Below are positions 34,595 through 44,700 of a stretch of 64,000 nucleotides of DNA, piece by piece. Each line of letters opens with the position of its first letter. The stretch's first letter is position 1. The notes beneath the pieces were generated by a model. It was given only the letters and a program-made list of their open reading frames with translations, searched no databases and was not told where the DNA came from. Where the stretch lies: contig BCKK01000009.1 in the NCBI GenBank assembly GCA_001600615.1, positions 49,746 through 113,745 of the forward strand. Direction: 5' to 3'. This stretch comes from Dioszegia crocea (lineage: Eukaryota > Basidiomycota > Tremellomycetes > Tremellales > Bulleribasidiaceae). Position numbers and translations under genes: made by a program.

Positions 34595-35134
34595 TCAACG
34601 ATCAGGACTCTCGACGGACGACCACCTGTCAGCGTTGTGGGATGACCGAGCATCAGCTTCAGCGTTGCGGGCACTTCGACGTTCCTCCTCCACCCGCTCT
34701 CTCCAAGGCGCCTCTGTCATCCACCTCTCGATGTAAGGGGCCCAGGCCTCGGTGTGGGGCGCAGGCTGGATGTCTTTGAGCATCAGGAACTCGGTGAGAT
34801 TCTCGCCTCCGTCAGAATGATAGTCCGTAAGCACGTTCTTCGCCTCACTGAAGTATCCCGCCAGCTCCGCCGGAAGCACTGTGCCACCGACCTCGTATCT
34901 TGCCGCAAAGAGTATTTTCCGTTGCTCGGACAGAGACCTCCAGACCTCGGCGGACAGTGAAGTGATCATATCACTCGTCGCTTTCCAGACCTTGGATCCC
35001 ACAAGCCTCTTCTCCATCCAAGAGTTCATGCGGTAGGTCTTGATCCCAGTCAAAGGATCGGTAGGACATGAGAACGAGCAGGTTATAAAGTTCGTGGGGT
35101 CGACGAGTCTGATCTCATCTTGGGATGAAACCAT
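34595..35134 (-). CDS. uncharacterised protein, intact paralogue of the interrupted gene
   Basis: ORF of 179 residues, starting MVSSQDEIRLVDPTNFITCS. It aligns with the transposon-split gene at 32102 through a common core (TYRMNSWMEKRLVGSKVW; LAGYFSEAKNVL; GGENL; LKDIQ; EAWAPYIERW). It then adds a charged Arg/Glu-rich tail absent from the other gene. No known domain, signal peptide or membrane segment. A strong TATA box (35457-35464) and a probable 5'-leader intron (GTAAGT donor near 35322) precede it, the same arrangement as its paralogue. Confidence 0.75.
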   Translation of the reverse strand: MVSSQDEIRLVDPTNFITCSFSCPTDPLTGIKTYRMNSWMEKRLVGSKVWKATSDMITSLSAEVWRSLSEQRKILFAARYEVGGTVLPAELAGYFSEAKNVLTDYHSDGGENLTEFLMLKDIQPAPHTEAWAPYIERWMTEAPWRERVEEERRSARNAEADARSSHNADRWSSVESPDR

Positions 35135-35456
35135 GGTGAGAAGGTAGTAGGATAAGGTTGCAGGGTAGTGAGATGATCAGGGTGGTGTGGCCGAGAGGGT
35201 ATGTAAGCGGACGTGGTATGGGACTTCTGAGATGAGTCAGCGGCAGACCGTGGGGATCATGGGTGATGACAGACTGTGCAGGATGGCAGATGCTGTGGGA
35301 AAGTTCTGCGTGATGGCACTTACGTGTGGTGGATGTCAGTGGTAGAAGGTGGTGGATGTGATCGGATGTGAAGTAGGGTGTAGAAGTTAGACGGTCTTGG
35401 TGAGTCGCGAGATCATAGAAGTGCGATGGAGAGAGGGAATTGGGAGAGGGGACGCC

Positions 35457-35464
35457 TTATATAT
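35457..35464 (-). promoter_or_regulatory. TATA box of the 35134 gene
   Basis: GGGGATATATAAGGCG on the minus strand, about 325 bp upstream of the ATG; the distance is explained by a leader intron. Confidence 0.5.
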
Positions 35465-36089
35465 CCCCCATTTCACCCCCAAGCTCGCTATCCGGGCATC
35501 TCCGCTGCTCACTCCTTACAGCTTGACTCCTTATCAGGGGTAGATAAAGGGATGTCTTGAGAGATCGCACGCGCCGGCACGAGAGATAACGCCGAGTGTG
35601 GCACTTGGTGAGGTCGTTCGATGTCTCTTAGGACATTGAGGAGTAAGTCGGGTCAGTAGAGACAGTGTAAATCTATCTTACCTGAGATCTGCTACGTTGG
35701 CTTGCTAAAAAGGCATCATCAGTCGCGAATCAGCACACATCGCCGTCAGCGTTTCATCGGCGCTCGCCTTAGGCTCTGTCCACATTTGTGCCATTTCGTG
35801 AGTGAGACTCTTGAGACGCATGGGCGCTGTCAGTGGCGTCAGTTGCCAAGGTCAGAAGTCTCGTCTGGGCCTTCACCACACGCAACACGCGCGAATAGAG
35901 ACGTAAAAAAGTTCGTTACTGCTCATAAGCCCATATCAGCACGCATTAAAATGACGATTCCTCGGTAATGATCAGTATCAAAACGCGCCGCGGAAGCTCC
36001 TTATAGCAAGCCAATGATATCCAGTTAGTACAGAGATGAAGTACAGAGCAGTATAGACGAGCGAGGCATGAAGCCAATAGGCGCGCCCA

Positions 36090-36102
36090 ACTTTCCCACG
36101 GT
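36090..36102 (+). promoter_or_regulatory. ACTTTCCCACGGT element, copy 3
   Basis: Exact 13-mer, about 119 bp upstream of the ATG at 36209. Confidence 0.45.
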
Positions 36103-36197
36103 TGTCACATCCCACCCTCACCCAAAATCAGGCACCACCCAAATCTCACACAACCCAACCCAACCTATACATCTCATCTATCCATCCTATATAGGCA

Positions 36198-36212
36198 ATG
36201 TACCCCAGATGA
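36198..36212 (+). other. 4-codon uORF overlapping the NUP42-like start
   Basis: ATG TAC CCC AGA TGA: the TGA stop shares bases with the main ATG at 36209-36211 (ATGA overlap). It would be relevant only if the transcript starts upstream of 36198. Confidence 0.5.
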
Positions 36213-38595
36213 GTGGTCAAGTCTGTAAAGATTTCCTAAAAGGGTAAGCCATCCACATCCTTCAACTACCTACTCTTTCCTACCCATCCATTTTAGCCAA
36301 TTTTGAGGCTGGAGCTAATGATCAGGAACTGCCGATATGGCAACTCCTGTAAATACTTTCATCCACAACGCAGCGGAGGCGGACTTAGCGCGACTAGAGT
36401 TCCAGGGAGTAATTCGAATGCCTTACCATTAGGTGGAGGAGGGAGAGTGGCAAGTGGAACTCAGCCTGCGTTGAAGTATCAATTCAAGTGAGTCCTTATC
36501 TTCGCTTGGGCTTTCCCCCCTGATGGCAATAGCCGTATCCCTGCTGATGGTCTTAGCGAAGATGTTATCCGGACAGAACTGCTCAAAGAACCACCGCAGT
36601 ATATACTCTCAAGTTACGGTCCGAGTAAATATGAACCTAACTTGTTCTTCGGTTATGATCTTTCGCCTGATGAGTTGAGGTGGAAATATGAGCAGGCGAA
36701 ACAGTTGGGCAAGATACAAGAATATGTATGTTCCTCAACTCTCAAACCTATTCCTACTAGCCACATCATACCTTACTTTTACCCACTTGAGACACCCGCT
36801 AACACGCCAGATCCAAGAAGAATCCAACCTCTACCGCTTCGCCTCCCAAACAATTTCTTCAGCCCTATCCGACCTTAAAAAAACAACCCAAATCGCCGAA
36901 AGACTCCATGACGCCCGATATCCTCCTGGATCAGTCGTCGGAAGTGCCCGTCCAGACACATTTGACGAAGCGGCCGTTTTGACCGGTAATCCCATACCGG
37001 CCCCTGGAGCAAGCTTAGCTTCTAGGATAACGAGCGGTAGCGGTGCGTTTGGCGGTGGCGGTGGGGGATCAGGCGCATTTGGCAGTAATGCAGCAGGAGG
37101 AGGAGGGGCTTTCGGTCAATCTGCTTTTGGCTCCAATTCAAACTCCCAGCCACGAGCAGGATTTGGTCAATCTGCGTTCGGTGCTAAACCCACCCCCTCA
37201 GCATTCGGTTCTTCATCCTCTACCCCATCCACTCCAGCTCAGGGGTCTGCATTTGGCTCATCAGCCTTCGGAGGATCAAGAGGTGGCGGACCGGTATCAG
37301 GAACGAACAACGTCCCGCTCGGGTCATCGAATCGATTTGGGGCGTCTGCATTTGGCCAACCGGCAGCTGGGACAGGCGGGGGATCAGCGTTTGGTCAGTC
37401 TGCATTTGGGGCTGCGCCAACAGCGACGGGCGCATTTGGGTCTGCGGCCCCTACGTCTGGAGGGTTTGGTGGGGGCGCAAATACCACAAGTGGAGGAGGG
37501 GGATCAGCATTCGGTTCTTCAGCTTTCGGCGCTTCGGCTACTCCTGCTACTGGGGCATCATCAGGATTTGGTCAATCCGCATTCGGTAAACCTCCACCTA
37601 CGGGTCCTTCCAATACGTCCACATCGGCATTCGGCCAATCCCAACCCCAACCCTCATCCCAATCCCAATCCCCATCTGCATTCGGTCAAGAACCCTCAGC
37701 ACCTTCAGGATTCGGTCAATCAGCATTCGGACAACCTGCCCCAAACCGCGGATTTGGAGCCTCCGCCAGCACCAGTAGACCATTCGGGTCTGGATCTAAT
37801 TCCACGCCCATCGGCGGAGGAGGTGGCGGGTTTGGTCAATCTGCTTTTGGCAGTGGTCAGGCTACGTCCCCTGCGGCCGGATCAGCGTTTGGCAATTCTG
37901 GCTTTGGTTCTGGCGGAGGAGGCGGAGGGGGAGGGTTTGACGGTGGGAGAAATGTCTCCTCAAGCGGGGGTGGAGGTGGATTTGGGGCATTCTCCGGAGG
38001 TAGTAGGGGCGCACCTGGAGGTGGTTCCAACGCTACACCACTCGGCGGCACTCGGGGGTTCGGTCAAGCCGCTCAATCCCCAGGAACCGGATTCGGTTCA
38101 GGGTTCGGTGCTGCTTCATCACCTGGAAACGACGGTCCTCCTCCTGCATTCTCATCTACTCCCGCAGCCGGGTCCGCATTCGGCGGTAACAGCGGCAACA
38201 GCTTTGGAGGGGCATTTGGCGGGAATGGAGCGTTTGGCAGCGGGGGCCAAGGACAAGGACAAGGATTTGGTCAAACTCCACCACCGGCATTCTCATCACA
38301 TCCACATTCAAACCCTCTCCCATCTTTCCCAGAGGGGACGGTTGTGCCCGATGGTTGGACATATGATGATCCCTGGTCGGCGTATTTACCTACTGTCGAA
38401 GGGAACCCTGAGGCGTATACCAAGGGTGGATGGGGATTGGGCCTGGAATTGGGAGGTTGGGGTGCAGGAGCGGGGACGAGTGGGAAAGTTGAGGAAGGGA
38501 AGATTGAGGAGAAGGATGTTGTTAGGTTCAGAGGAAGTAGTTGGGGCTTAGGGGAAATACCGCTTTGGCCTGCTTGTGTAGAGCTGAGGGCTTGA
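36209..38595 (+). CDS. NUP42: FG-repeat nucleoporin with N-terminal CCCH zinc finger (Nup42/Amo1/NLP1 type)
   Basis: Nuclear pore protein of the Nup42 group, on the cytoplasmic side, linked to mRNA export. Exon 1 starts MSGQVCKDFLKG; across intron 1 it continues NCRYGNSCKYFH, making a C-x7-C-x5-C-x3-H zinc finger at residues 6-24. Exons 2-3 carry YILSSYGPSKYEPNLFFGYD and SPDELRWKYEQAKQLGKIQEY. A long Gly/Ser/Phe region follows with many FGQSAFG and SAFG repeats (FG/GFG repeats for transport-factor binding, 37040-38290). The C-terminus has PDGWTYDDPWSAYLP and a charged end, in the position of the Gle1-binding region. Intron phases were checked for the first three introns. Confidence 0.88.
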
Positions 38596-38922
38596 GGTGG
38601 GGATAGGGGAGGAGGGTCGGATCAGATGTGAGGAAATGAGGGTAGGGGATAGGATGAGGAATGGTAAAATGGCCTGTGAGGGTCTCGAGGGGGGTATTGA
38701 CAGTCAGGAGAGAAGGTGTCATATGGTCTCTGGGATACGTATATTGTTGTACATGATCCCTCCATCATCATTTCGAGTGAAGCACTATATAGGCTCGACG
38801 ACATGTGTCCGGGGGCATTCAAATAAAAGACGGGGACCAATTAACGACTTCCGGCTTCATTCGATACTACGGGCCCAGAGTCACACATCACCATACTATA
38901 CCCTTTCACTCATAGGAGAACA
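38596..38922. other. intergenic region
   Basis: 327 bp between the NUP42-like gene and the next small gene. Nothing was recognised beyond flanking sequence. Confidence 0.35.
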
Positions 38923-39384
38923 ATGCACCTTACCACAGCTGCAGATACCTCTCTGGCAGGAGCAGAAGCAGCGGAAACTTCTGCATACCTCACCCGAATT
39001 GCTCAAGAGGTCTATCGGCAGGCTTTCCCGCAGGCGGATTTCCAGTCAATCTCGGTTCCCCTTCTCAGCACCGGCTTGTATCTTCCCGACTACATACACA
39101 TCTAGCCGCCCGTAAGCTGGTGCGCTGTCCGGGATAGACCCCACACATCTTATCTGACACGGAGTTATGGATATCATGAAGCGGATCCGAGGGCGAAAGA
39201 GCGGATGAAGGCGGATGATTCGATGAACGATTTTGGCGACGAGTGAGTATTTATAGCATCATCTAAACTGGGTCTTGCCTTATCTCTATCCACTATCCAC
39301 CTTACCCATCTTATCAGTTCATTATACCCGACGCGTACAGATGATTATCCTGCCGAGCATAGGTCTGCTTCAGATGCACTGTGA
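38923..39384 (+). CDS. small uncharacterised protein (model uncertain)
   Basis: The ATG at 38923 opens MHLTTAADTSLAGAEAAETS and continues to about QADFQSIS. A possible 50-bp intron (weak GTTCCC donor, CATCTAG acceptor at about 39104) would keep frame into PTSYLTRSYGYHEADPRAKE-like sequence. A second intron near 39243-39319 then leads to SLYPTRTDDYPAEHRSASDAL and stop. The second junction has good signals; the first does not, so the two halves may not belong together. Predicted product about 105 residues, polar, no known domain. Confidence 0.4.
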
Positions 39385-39458
39385 GATTGCAATGCTCATA
39401 TACCTCACTCACTAATTGGGATTACTCTCCCTTTATCCACCCATAACTCCCCAGAGCC

Positions 39459-41564
39459 ATGTCAATCTCACCTGACCGCAGTTCCGACGAGAAGAAAGAC
39501 GCCTTTGTCTCGGAGGTCCAGCCCGTAGAGCTTGAATCTGGTAAAACACACAATGGCGCATACATCTACGACAATATCCCAGCAGGCGTCGACCCTGAGA
39601 TCATCCGTGAAGAGAAAGTCATCAGAGGGCTTAAACAACGCCATGTACAAGTAAGCCCTTTCCCTCCAAGCTGCATCTTGTGCTGATCTCCCAGATGATG
39701 GCTCTGGCCGGAGCGATAGGCACTGGTCTATTTCTCGGTTCAGGCCGTACAATCCGCCGCACAGGTCCAGCAGGCGCTTTAATCTGTTACAGCGTCATCG
39801 GCGGTTTAGTCCTCTGCGTCATGGGGTCCATTGCGGAAATGTCTGCTTTGGCACCCGTTTCGGGTGCCTTTGTGAGGCATGCCGAATTGTTTGTCGACCC
39901 TGCTCTGGGCTTTGCTATTGGATGGTCATGTAAGTCTTTTCCCTCCGCCAGACATGAGCCCAAGCTGATACTTCAGGCTTCTACGGATCGGCAGTGTCTG
40001 TACCTGCAGAATGGACAGCCGTGGCTGTTGTAGTCAGCTACTGGAGTGATCTAAACCCTGGAATTTGGATCGCAATCTGTATCAGTAAGTTTTAGCCTCT
40101 CAATCTCACCACGCTCCCACCTCATTCCGTACCCACACCCATACCTGCATCCCCAACTAGACTCTAGCTAACCCACCAGTCGTCACCTTCGCAACCAACC
40201 TCTTCTTTATCCGGATCTACGGTGAGGTCGAATTCATCTTCGCCATGCTTAAAATCGCCCTCATTATTGGCCTTATCCTCTTTGGGTTGATTTACGACCT
40301 AGGTGGGATTCCAGGCAAAGAGAGGATTGGGTTTGCGTATTGGCAGAATCCGGGACCGTGGGGACAAGGATATTATTGGCCTGGAGAAGCAAAGGGACAG
40401 GCAGTAAGTTGTGCACTCGTGCCCATCACTCGTGCCCATCCCTACCTCATCACATCCCATCTCGGTCATCTATCTCTCTCACACCCTTCTCACAGTAATC
40501 TTATACCCCCCTCGTACGCCGCTAACATCCAGGCCGGATTCTTCCTCTCGCTCATCAACGCCGTCTACTCCTACTCAGGCGTCGAGACCCTCGCGATCGC
40601 AGCGGCCGAGACCAAAAACCCCCGACGCAACATCCCCAAAGCAGCCAAAAAAGTCTTTATCCGAGTCGTCGTCTTCTACATCCTCACCATCTTCGTTGTG
40701 GGCCTTATCGTACCTTCCGACTTGCCGGCACTGGCCAAAAACAACGGAACAGCCGGTTCGTCCCCCTTCACCCTCGCCGCCCAAGCTGCCGGAGTCAACG
40801 TTCTCCCATCCATTATAAACGCAGTCGTCATCACCTCAGCATGGAGTTCGGGCAATCACGGTATGCTCACTGGGTCTCGATCACTCTATGCCCTAGCACT
40901 CGAAGGTCAGGCACCTAAAGTGTTTAGGCGTATTTCGAGGTTTGGTATTCCCTACGTCGCCGTCCTTTTCCAAGGGTCATTCCAGCTTTTGGCATTTATG
41001 GCTATTGGTTCGGATGGCGCTTCGCAGGCGTTCGAATGGTTGACCAACATCAACTCTTCTTCCACTCTGTGTATCTGGATCGTGATTGGGATTTGTAATT
41101 GGAGGATGAGGAAGGCGATGAAGGTTCAGGATATCAGTGAGGATAGTTTACCATATAAGGCGCCGGGGGGAGCGGTCTTGGCGCAGATTACGATTTGGGC
41201 ATCAACATTCTTGATTCTCATGGGCGGTTTCTACTCTTTCGTAAGTCAACCACCCGCTTCCTCGTACTCCTTCTTCATCCATCTACCCTGCCATCTCTCA
41301 GCCCTCTTACCCCCATACTGGATATCGCTAACCCCACAGCTACCCGGAAACTGGGACGTCGCCGACTTCTTCTCAAGCTACTTCTCCGTCATGTTCATGT
41401 TCGTCATGTACTTCGGCTACAAACTCATCAAACGTACCAAACTTGTCCCACTCGACGAATCACCAGTCCGACAATTCATCTTAATTGCCGAAGCGAACCC
41501 TGAGGAGGAGCCAACAGTCAATAAGGGTCCTAAACATTGGTTTGCAAAGTTCTGGTGGGACTAG
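39459..41564 (+). CDS. amino-acid permease (YAT/AAT family of APC superfamily)
   Basis: Plasma-membrane amino-acid/proton symporter of the fungal YAT type. A hydrophilic N-terminus ends GLKQRHVQ, then intron 1 (39652-39695), then TM1 MMALAGAIGTGLFLGSG, the classic fungal permease signature. Further features: MGSIAEMSALAPVSGAFVRH, WTAVAVVVSYWSDLNPG, EFIFAMLKIALIIGLILFG, YSYSGVETLAIAAAETKNPR (TM6 consensus), GNHGMLTGSRSLYALA, and a C-terminus ending KHWFAKFWWD. About six short introns. About 12 membrane segments and a length near 560 residues are normal for the family. Substrate range cannot be read from sequence. Confidence 0.92.
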
Positions 41565-41769
41565 TCGATGGAATCTAGGAGTGGTGGGCTGGGTTGTAGG
41601 ATCTAGAAGAAAATGTTTGGGAGTTCGGGTTTGTAAGTTTGGAATAATGTCTATGCAGAATAAAGTGAATCAAAACCTGCAGGTATTTCACCTCGACCTC
41701 TACATCAACTAATAAGATGCCATAACCACCACTAATCTACTCCAACAGGGCAACAACGTAACTACCTCT

Positions 41770-42723
41770 TCATCTTCCTCCACTGGCCCCAGTCCCACCC
41801 CACCTATCTCGCCAATACCCACTAACACCCTCGCCCAACCCACCCAAGACACCTTCTCCACCTTGATACCCCGTCCATCTATCTTGAACCTCGCTCCACA
41901 CCCTATTCGGCCAACCAGCAATAACAGCTCCACCAATTAAGACTGTCGCGCCCACTGCACAGTACGCCAACAGGTGCGTAGTTCCCGCGACTGACGTTCC
42001 CTTATCGAGAAACGAAGATGTTTGCTCAGCAAGCTTATTGAGCTTCTCAAGCGTTACTGATACACCCGTCTTGACCTCACTGGCGTATGATGTCGTTGCG
42101 TCCCATTGAGATTTAACTTTTGTATAGCCTGATTTGACTGTGTTGGGCAGTCGTCTCGATATGAACGCTCCGGCGTATGCTGCTGCCCCTGCGATCGATG
42201 ATGCGATGGCTGATCCGCCTGATCTGAACCCTTCACTAGCGTAATTGTAGCTCCAACCTCTTTGTCCTTGTGAAGAGTCTGGGTCTGGGTCTGGAGGGGG
42301 CTCAGTTGGCAGAGTTGACTTATAGGTGTTCTTGGTGTCTGTTCCTAGATGTTGATCGGTGTTGGGGGAGGGAGTCTGAAGATTGGGCGGTAAGTTGGAG
42401 GCAGAAGTTGTAGGTCGATCTGTACTCTTGACACTCTTAGTATAGTCAGGAGCGGAGGATTGGATCGGGGTGGTAGATTGACAAGTCATAGATTCAGGCG
42501 CAGTAGGAGTAGAGTGACAAGTGATGTACTGTGGTATGGCGCTGTCGGGTTCTGTATGCAGAGCACTAGTGGAAGGAGAGGGAGAGGGGGACTCGGTATC
42601 GGTTGCTGACAGTGTGCATCGCCAAGAATCAGTAGGTAAGTTGCAATTTGTGATTTGGCTGTACCAGTCAGAGGGTTTTGGTATAGGTTGACAAGTTACT
42701 TTGGGAGCGTTGGGGTTGGACAT
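41770..42723 (-). CDS. uncharacterised Ser/Pro-rich protein with hydrophobic C-terminal segments (member H)
   Basis: ORF of 317 residues from the ATG at 42723 (MSNPNAPKVTCQPIPKPSDW); the frame is open further upstream, but this ATG gives the compact start seen in related genes. The first half is disordered with repeated TC[HQ]ST-like words. Then come a Gly/Ala helix (AIASSIAGAAAYAGAFISRR), an amphipathic Ser/Thr/Lys stretch, and a main hydrophobic segment (AVGATVLIGGAVIAGW, about residues 257-272), with a Gly-rich tail. Same design as members G and I, and adjacent to member I in the same orientation. Function unknown. Confidence 0.65.
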   Translation of the reverse strand: MSNPNAPKVTCQPIPKPSDWYSQITNCNLPTDSWRCTLSATDTESPSPSPSTSALHTEPDSAIPQYITCHSTPTAPESMTCQSTTPIQSSAPDYTKSVKSTDRPTTSASNLPPNLQTPSPNTDQHLGTDTKNTYKSTLPTEPPPDPDPDSSQGQRGWSYNYASEGFRSGGSAIASSIAGAAAYAGAFISRRLPNTVKSGYTKVKSQWDATTSYASEVKTGVSVTLEKLNKLAEQTSSFLDKGTSVAGTTHLLAYCAVGATVLIGGAVIAGWPNRVWSEVQDRWTGYQGGEGVLGGLGEGVSGYWRDRWGGTGASGGR

Positions 42724-43365
42724 TGTAGCGGTGAAGGAAGGAGCGGTGTCGCGACTGCAGAAAAAGGGTGCCGATGAGGGGACAAATGATAGGGCATTGC
42801 CGAAGATGGAGGAGGAGCAGATCGACGTCATTCTCCTGCCGAGGGACTCTGATTAAGAATATGAGGGAGATGAGCTGGCTCGTGATGTCGGAATTTGACT
42901 GAAGGTTGGTTGGAAAGTTGTGGTTCTAAAATGCTGGGTTTGCGAGATGGGACTCAATGATGTTGAAGGAGATAGGTGAGCTTGCTGGAATCTTTAGCTG
43001 CGATGAGACCTACCCCTGATCATGCTAGTATGTACTGGAACAAAAGCCCTTGGCCAAGTTGCAGGGCCGGGGTCAAGTATCAAAGGATGGAATTGCTCAG
43101 ACATGTCATACCTTAACGACCTATTCATGATCAGCTCCTTGAGACACTTATTGGTAGACTGGCGTGCAACAGGCTGCTGAGACTCTGAGAGGCGAGACCG
43201 TGATAGTAGGGATTCAGAGACTGAAAGCGAATCGTAGAGTCGGGTGAGGGTCAACTCATTAGATCATCAGGGTTGAGACAAGAACAGGTCAGGGTATAAG
43301 CTAATCACATCTCAGTCTATTAACGTATATAAGTACATCACTCCTCCCAAGGCCTCAAGCACTAT
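42724..43365. other. intergenic region upstream of member H
   Basis: 642 bp without a recognised gene. A reversed, imperfect relative of the TATCCTTTG element (ATCAAAGGATGG) lies near 43077. Confidence 0.4.
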
Positions 43366-43995
43366 CTAGTGCGCACGATCACCCGGGAACACAGACCTCG
43401 CGAACTTGCCAAAGACAGACTGGATCCCAGACTCGCCACCTCCGCCACCGTACGAAGAGTAGCTCGGGTCGACAGTGGCGGATGAGAAGACGCTGGGGAG
43501 TTGATCTCGGGCGCAATAGAGACTGCCGGCGAGTGTGGCAGCTGCGGCAAGGCTCAAACCGACCTTGATTGGGTTGTTGCAGATGCCTGTGGTCATTCGG
43601 CTGAGGAATGTGGGGCGGGAAGAGGGGGACTGGGATTTCTTGGAGAGGTCGGTAAGGACAGGAGCCTCGGTCACGACTGGGATAACCGTCTCCGTCTTGT
43701 CCACTGTAGGCGATTCCGCCTTGGAGGCGCCCCACCAAGGGCGTCTCCAGCCTGTAGCTGCGCTTGGAGCGCCGGAGGAAGCTTCAGGAGTTGTATCGCC
43801 TGCGGTGCTGGCCTGGGTCGACTTGTTGCGGCGTCTGTAGCCTTCACCAGCAGTACCGAGTGCGAGTGTGCCGGCCGCAAGGGAAAGGCCAGTGGTGCTG
43901 AGAACTGCGTTGCATGCGGAGGTGGCAAGGGAAGGAACGGCAGGGAGGACGGTCTCGACGACGGGGAGAGCGGATTGAGCAGCGTAACCCCACAT
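43366..43995 (-). CDS. small protein with two hydrophobic helices (member I)
   Basis: Single-exon ORF, 209 residues, starting MWGYAAQSALPVVETVLPAV. The first hydrophobic helix (GLSLAAGTLALGTAGEGYRR) is followed by basic residues; the second (KVGLSLAAAATLAGSLYCA) lies near residue 150. A Gly/Ser-rich stretch and a short tail close it. GTLALGTA..GYRR matches GTLALAGTA..GYKR in the gene at 23954. TATA-like GATATAAGC (44176-44170, minus strand) about 178 bp upstream and TATCCTTTG at 44404-44412. Function unknown; a membrane location is inferred. Confidence 0.72.
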   Translation of the reverse strand: MWGYAAQSALPVVETVLPAVPSLATSACNAVLSTTGLSLAAGTLALGTAGEGYRRRNKSTQASTAGDTTPEASSGAPSAATGWRRPWWGASKAESPTVDKTETVIPVVTEAPVLTDLSKKSQSPSSRPTFLSRMTTGICNNPIKVGLSLAAAATLAGSLYCARDQLPSVFSSATVDPSYSSYGGGGGESGIQSVFGKFARSVFPGDRAH

Positions 43996-44169
43996 GTTGT
44001 TCGCGGTTGGATATTGGTCGTTGTAGGAGTTCTGGCTGTAATCAGACCGGTGAGGGTGTGGATGATGTTGAGTAGAGTAGATGAAGTGGGAGTGGTAGGT
44101 ATTGCTTGAAGGATCTGAGGTAGATGAGGATGAAGTAAGAAAGAGTGGGGAAAGTGGGCTTCAAGTCAG

Positions 44170-44176
44170 CTTATAT
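44170..44176 (-). promoter_or_regulatory. TATA box of member I
   Basis: GGGGATATAAGCTG on the minus strand, about 178 bp upstream of the ATG at 43995. Confidence 0.5.
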
Positions 44177-44403
44177 CCCCCTCCTGAGAGTACTGGGCCG
44201 GACGATTGAGTCAGCTGGGTCCAGGAGGTAGATCAAAGGACGGACGCCCAAACGCGCTCAGACCCTTACTATCCCTTATTCCCACCCCTTAGCCCTGGTC
44301 CACTGGGGGTGACGCCTGCCAGACGTTCGAGGGGGTCTGAGTGGAAACGCGTCAGGTATACCCATGTCAGTGCTTCAGCTCTCAAACGGTTTCGAGCTGT
44401 AAG

Positions 44404-44412
44404 TATCCTTTG
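44404..44412 (+). promoter_or_regulatory. TATCCTTTG element upstream of member I
   Basis: Exact TATCCTTTG, 409 bp upstream of the ATG at 43995; located 30 kb from the other four copies. Confidence 0.5.
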
Positions 44413-44700
44413 TCTTACCCCTGCACGCCGCTGTAACGCCAGGGGAGACCGGCACAAAGAGTGGTCTGAACGCGTGTGGCGTTAAGGGGGAGGGTGGGTC
44501 ATGTGTGAGAAGAGGTTCCTTTCACGATTAGTCATCAAGATTACAAATATCCGGACTGCAGAGAGAGTGCGAGATCAACTCACTGGACATGAACTAGAGG
44601 AAGACACTAGTGATTATGATGAGCATCAGGAGGGCGATAGGACACAGTGAGCGTCAATCAGTGTTTCTAGACACGATCCCCGGTAGGCTCGTGAGATTAG

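Larger units (their letters stand above)
35135..36208. other. divergent intergenic region
   Basis: Holds the leader intron and TATA box of the 35134 gene and the ACTTTCCCACGGT element at 36090 upstream of the NUP42-like gene. A plus-strand ORF at about 35702-35968 was not judged to be a gene. Confidence 0.45.
43996..44700. other. intergenic region, promoter of member I
   Basis: Holds the TATA-like box at 44170-44176 and TATCCTTTG at 44404-44412. The rest up to 44700 is the 3' flank of the acetyltransferase gene. Confidence 0.45.

Noticed and set aside
37043..38551. 502-residue ORF in another frame of the nucleoporin gene
   Set aside because: Shadow of the Gly/Ser/Phe repeat region; the FG-repeat frame joins correctly to the zinc-finger exons.
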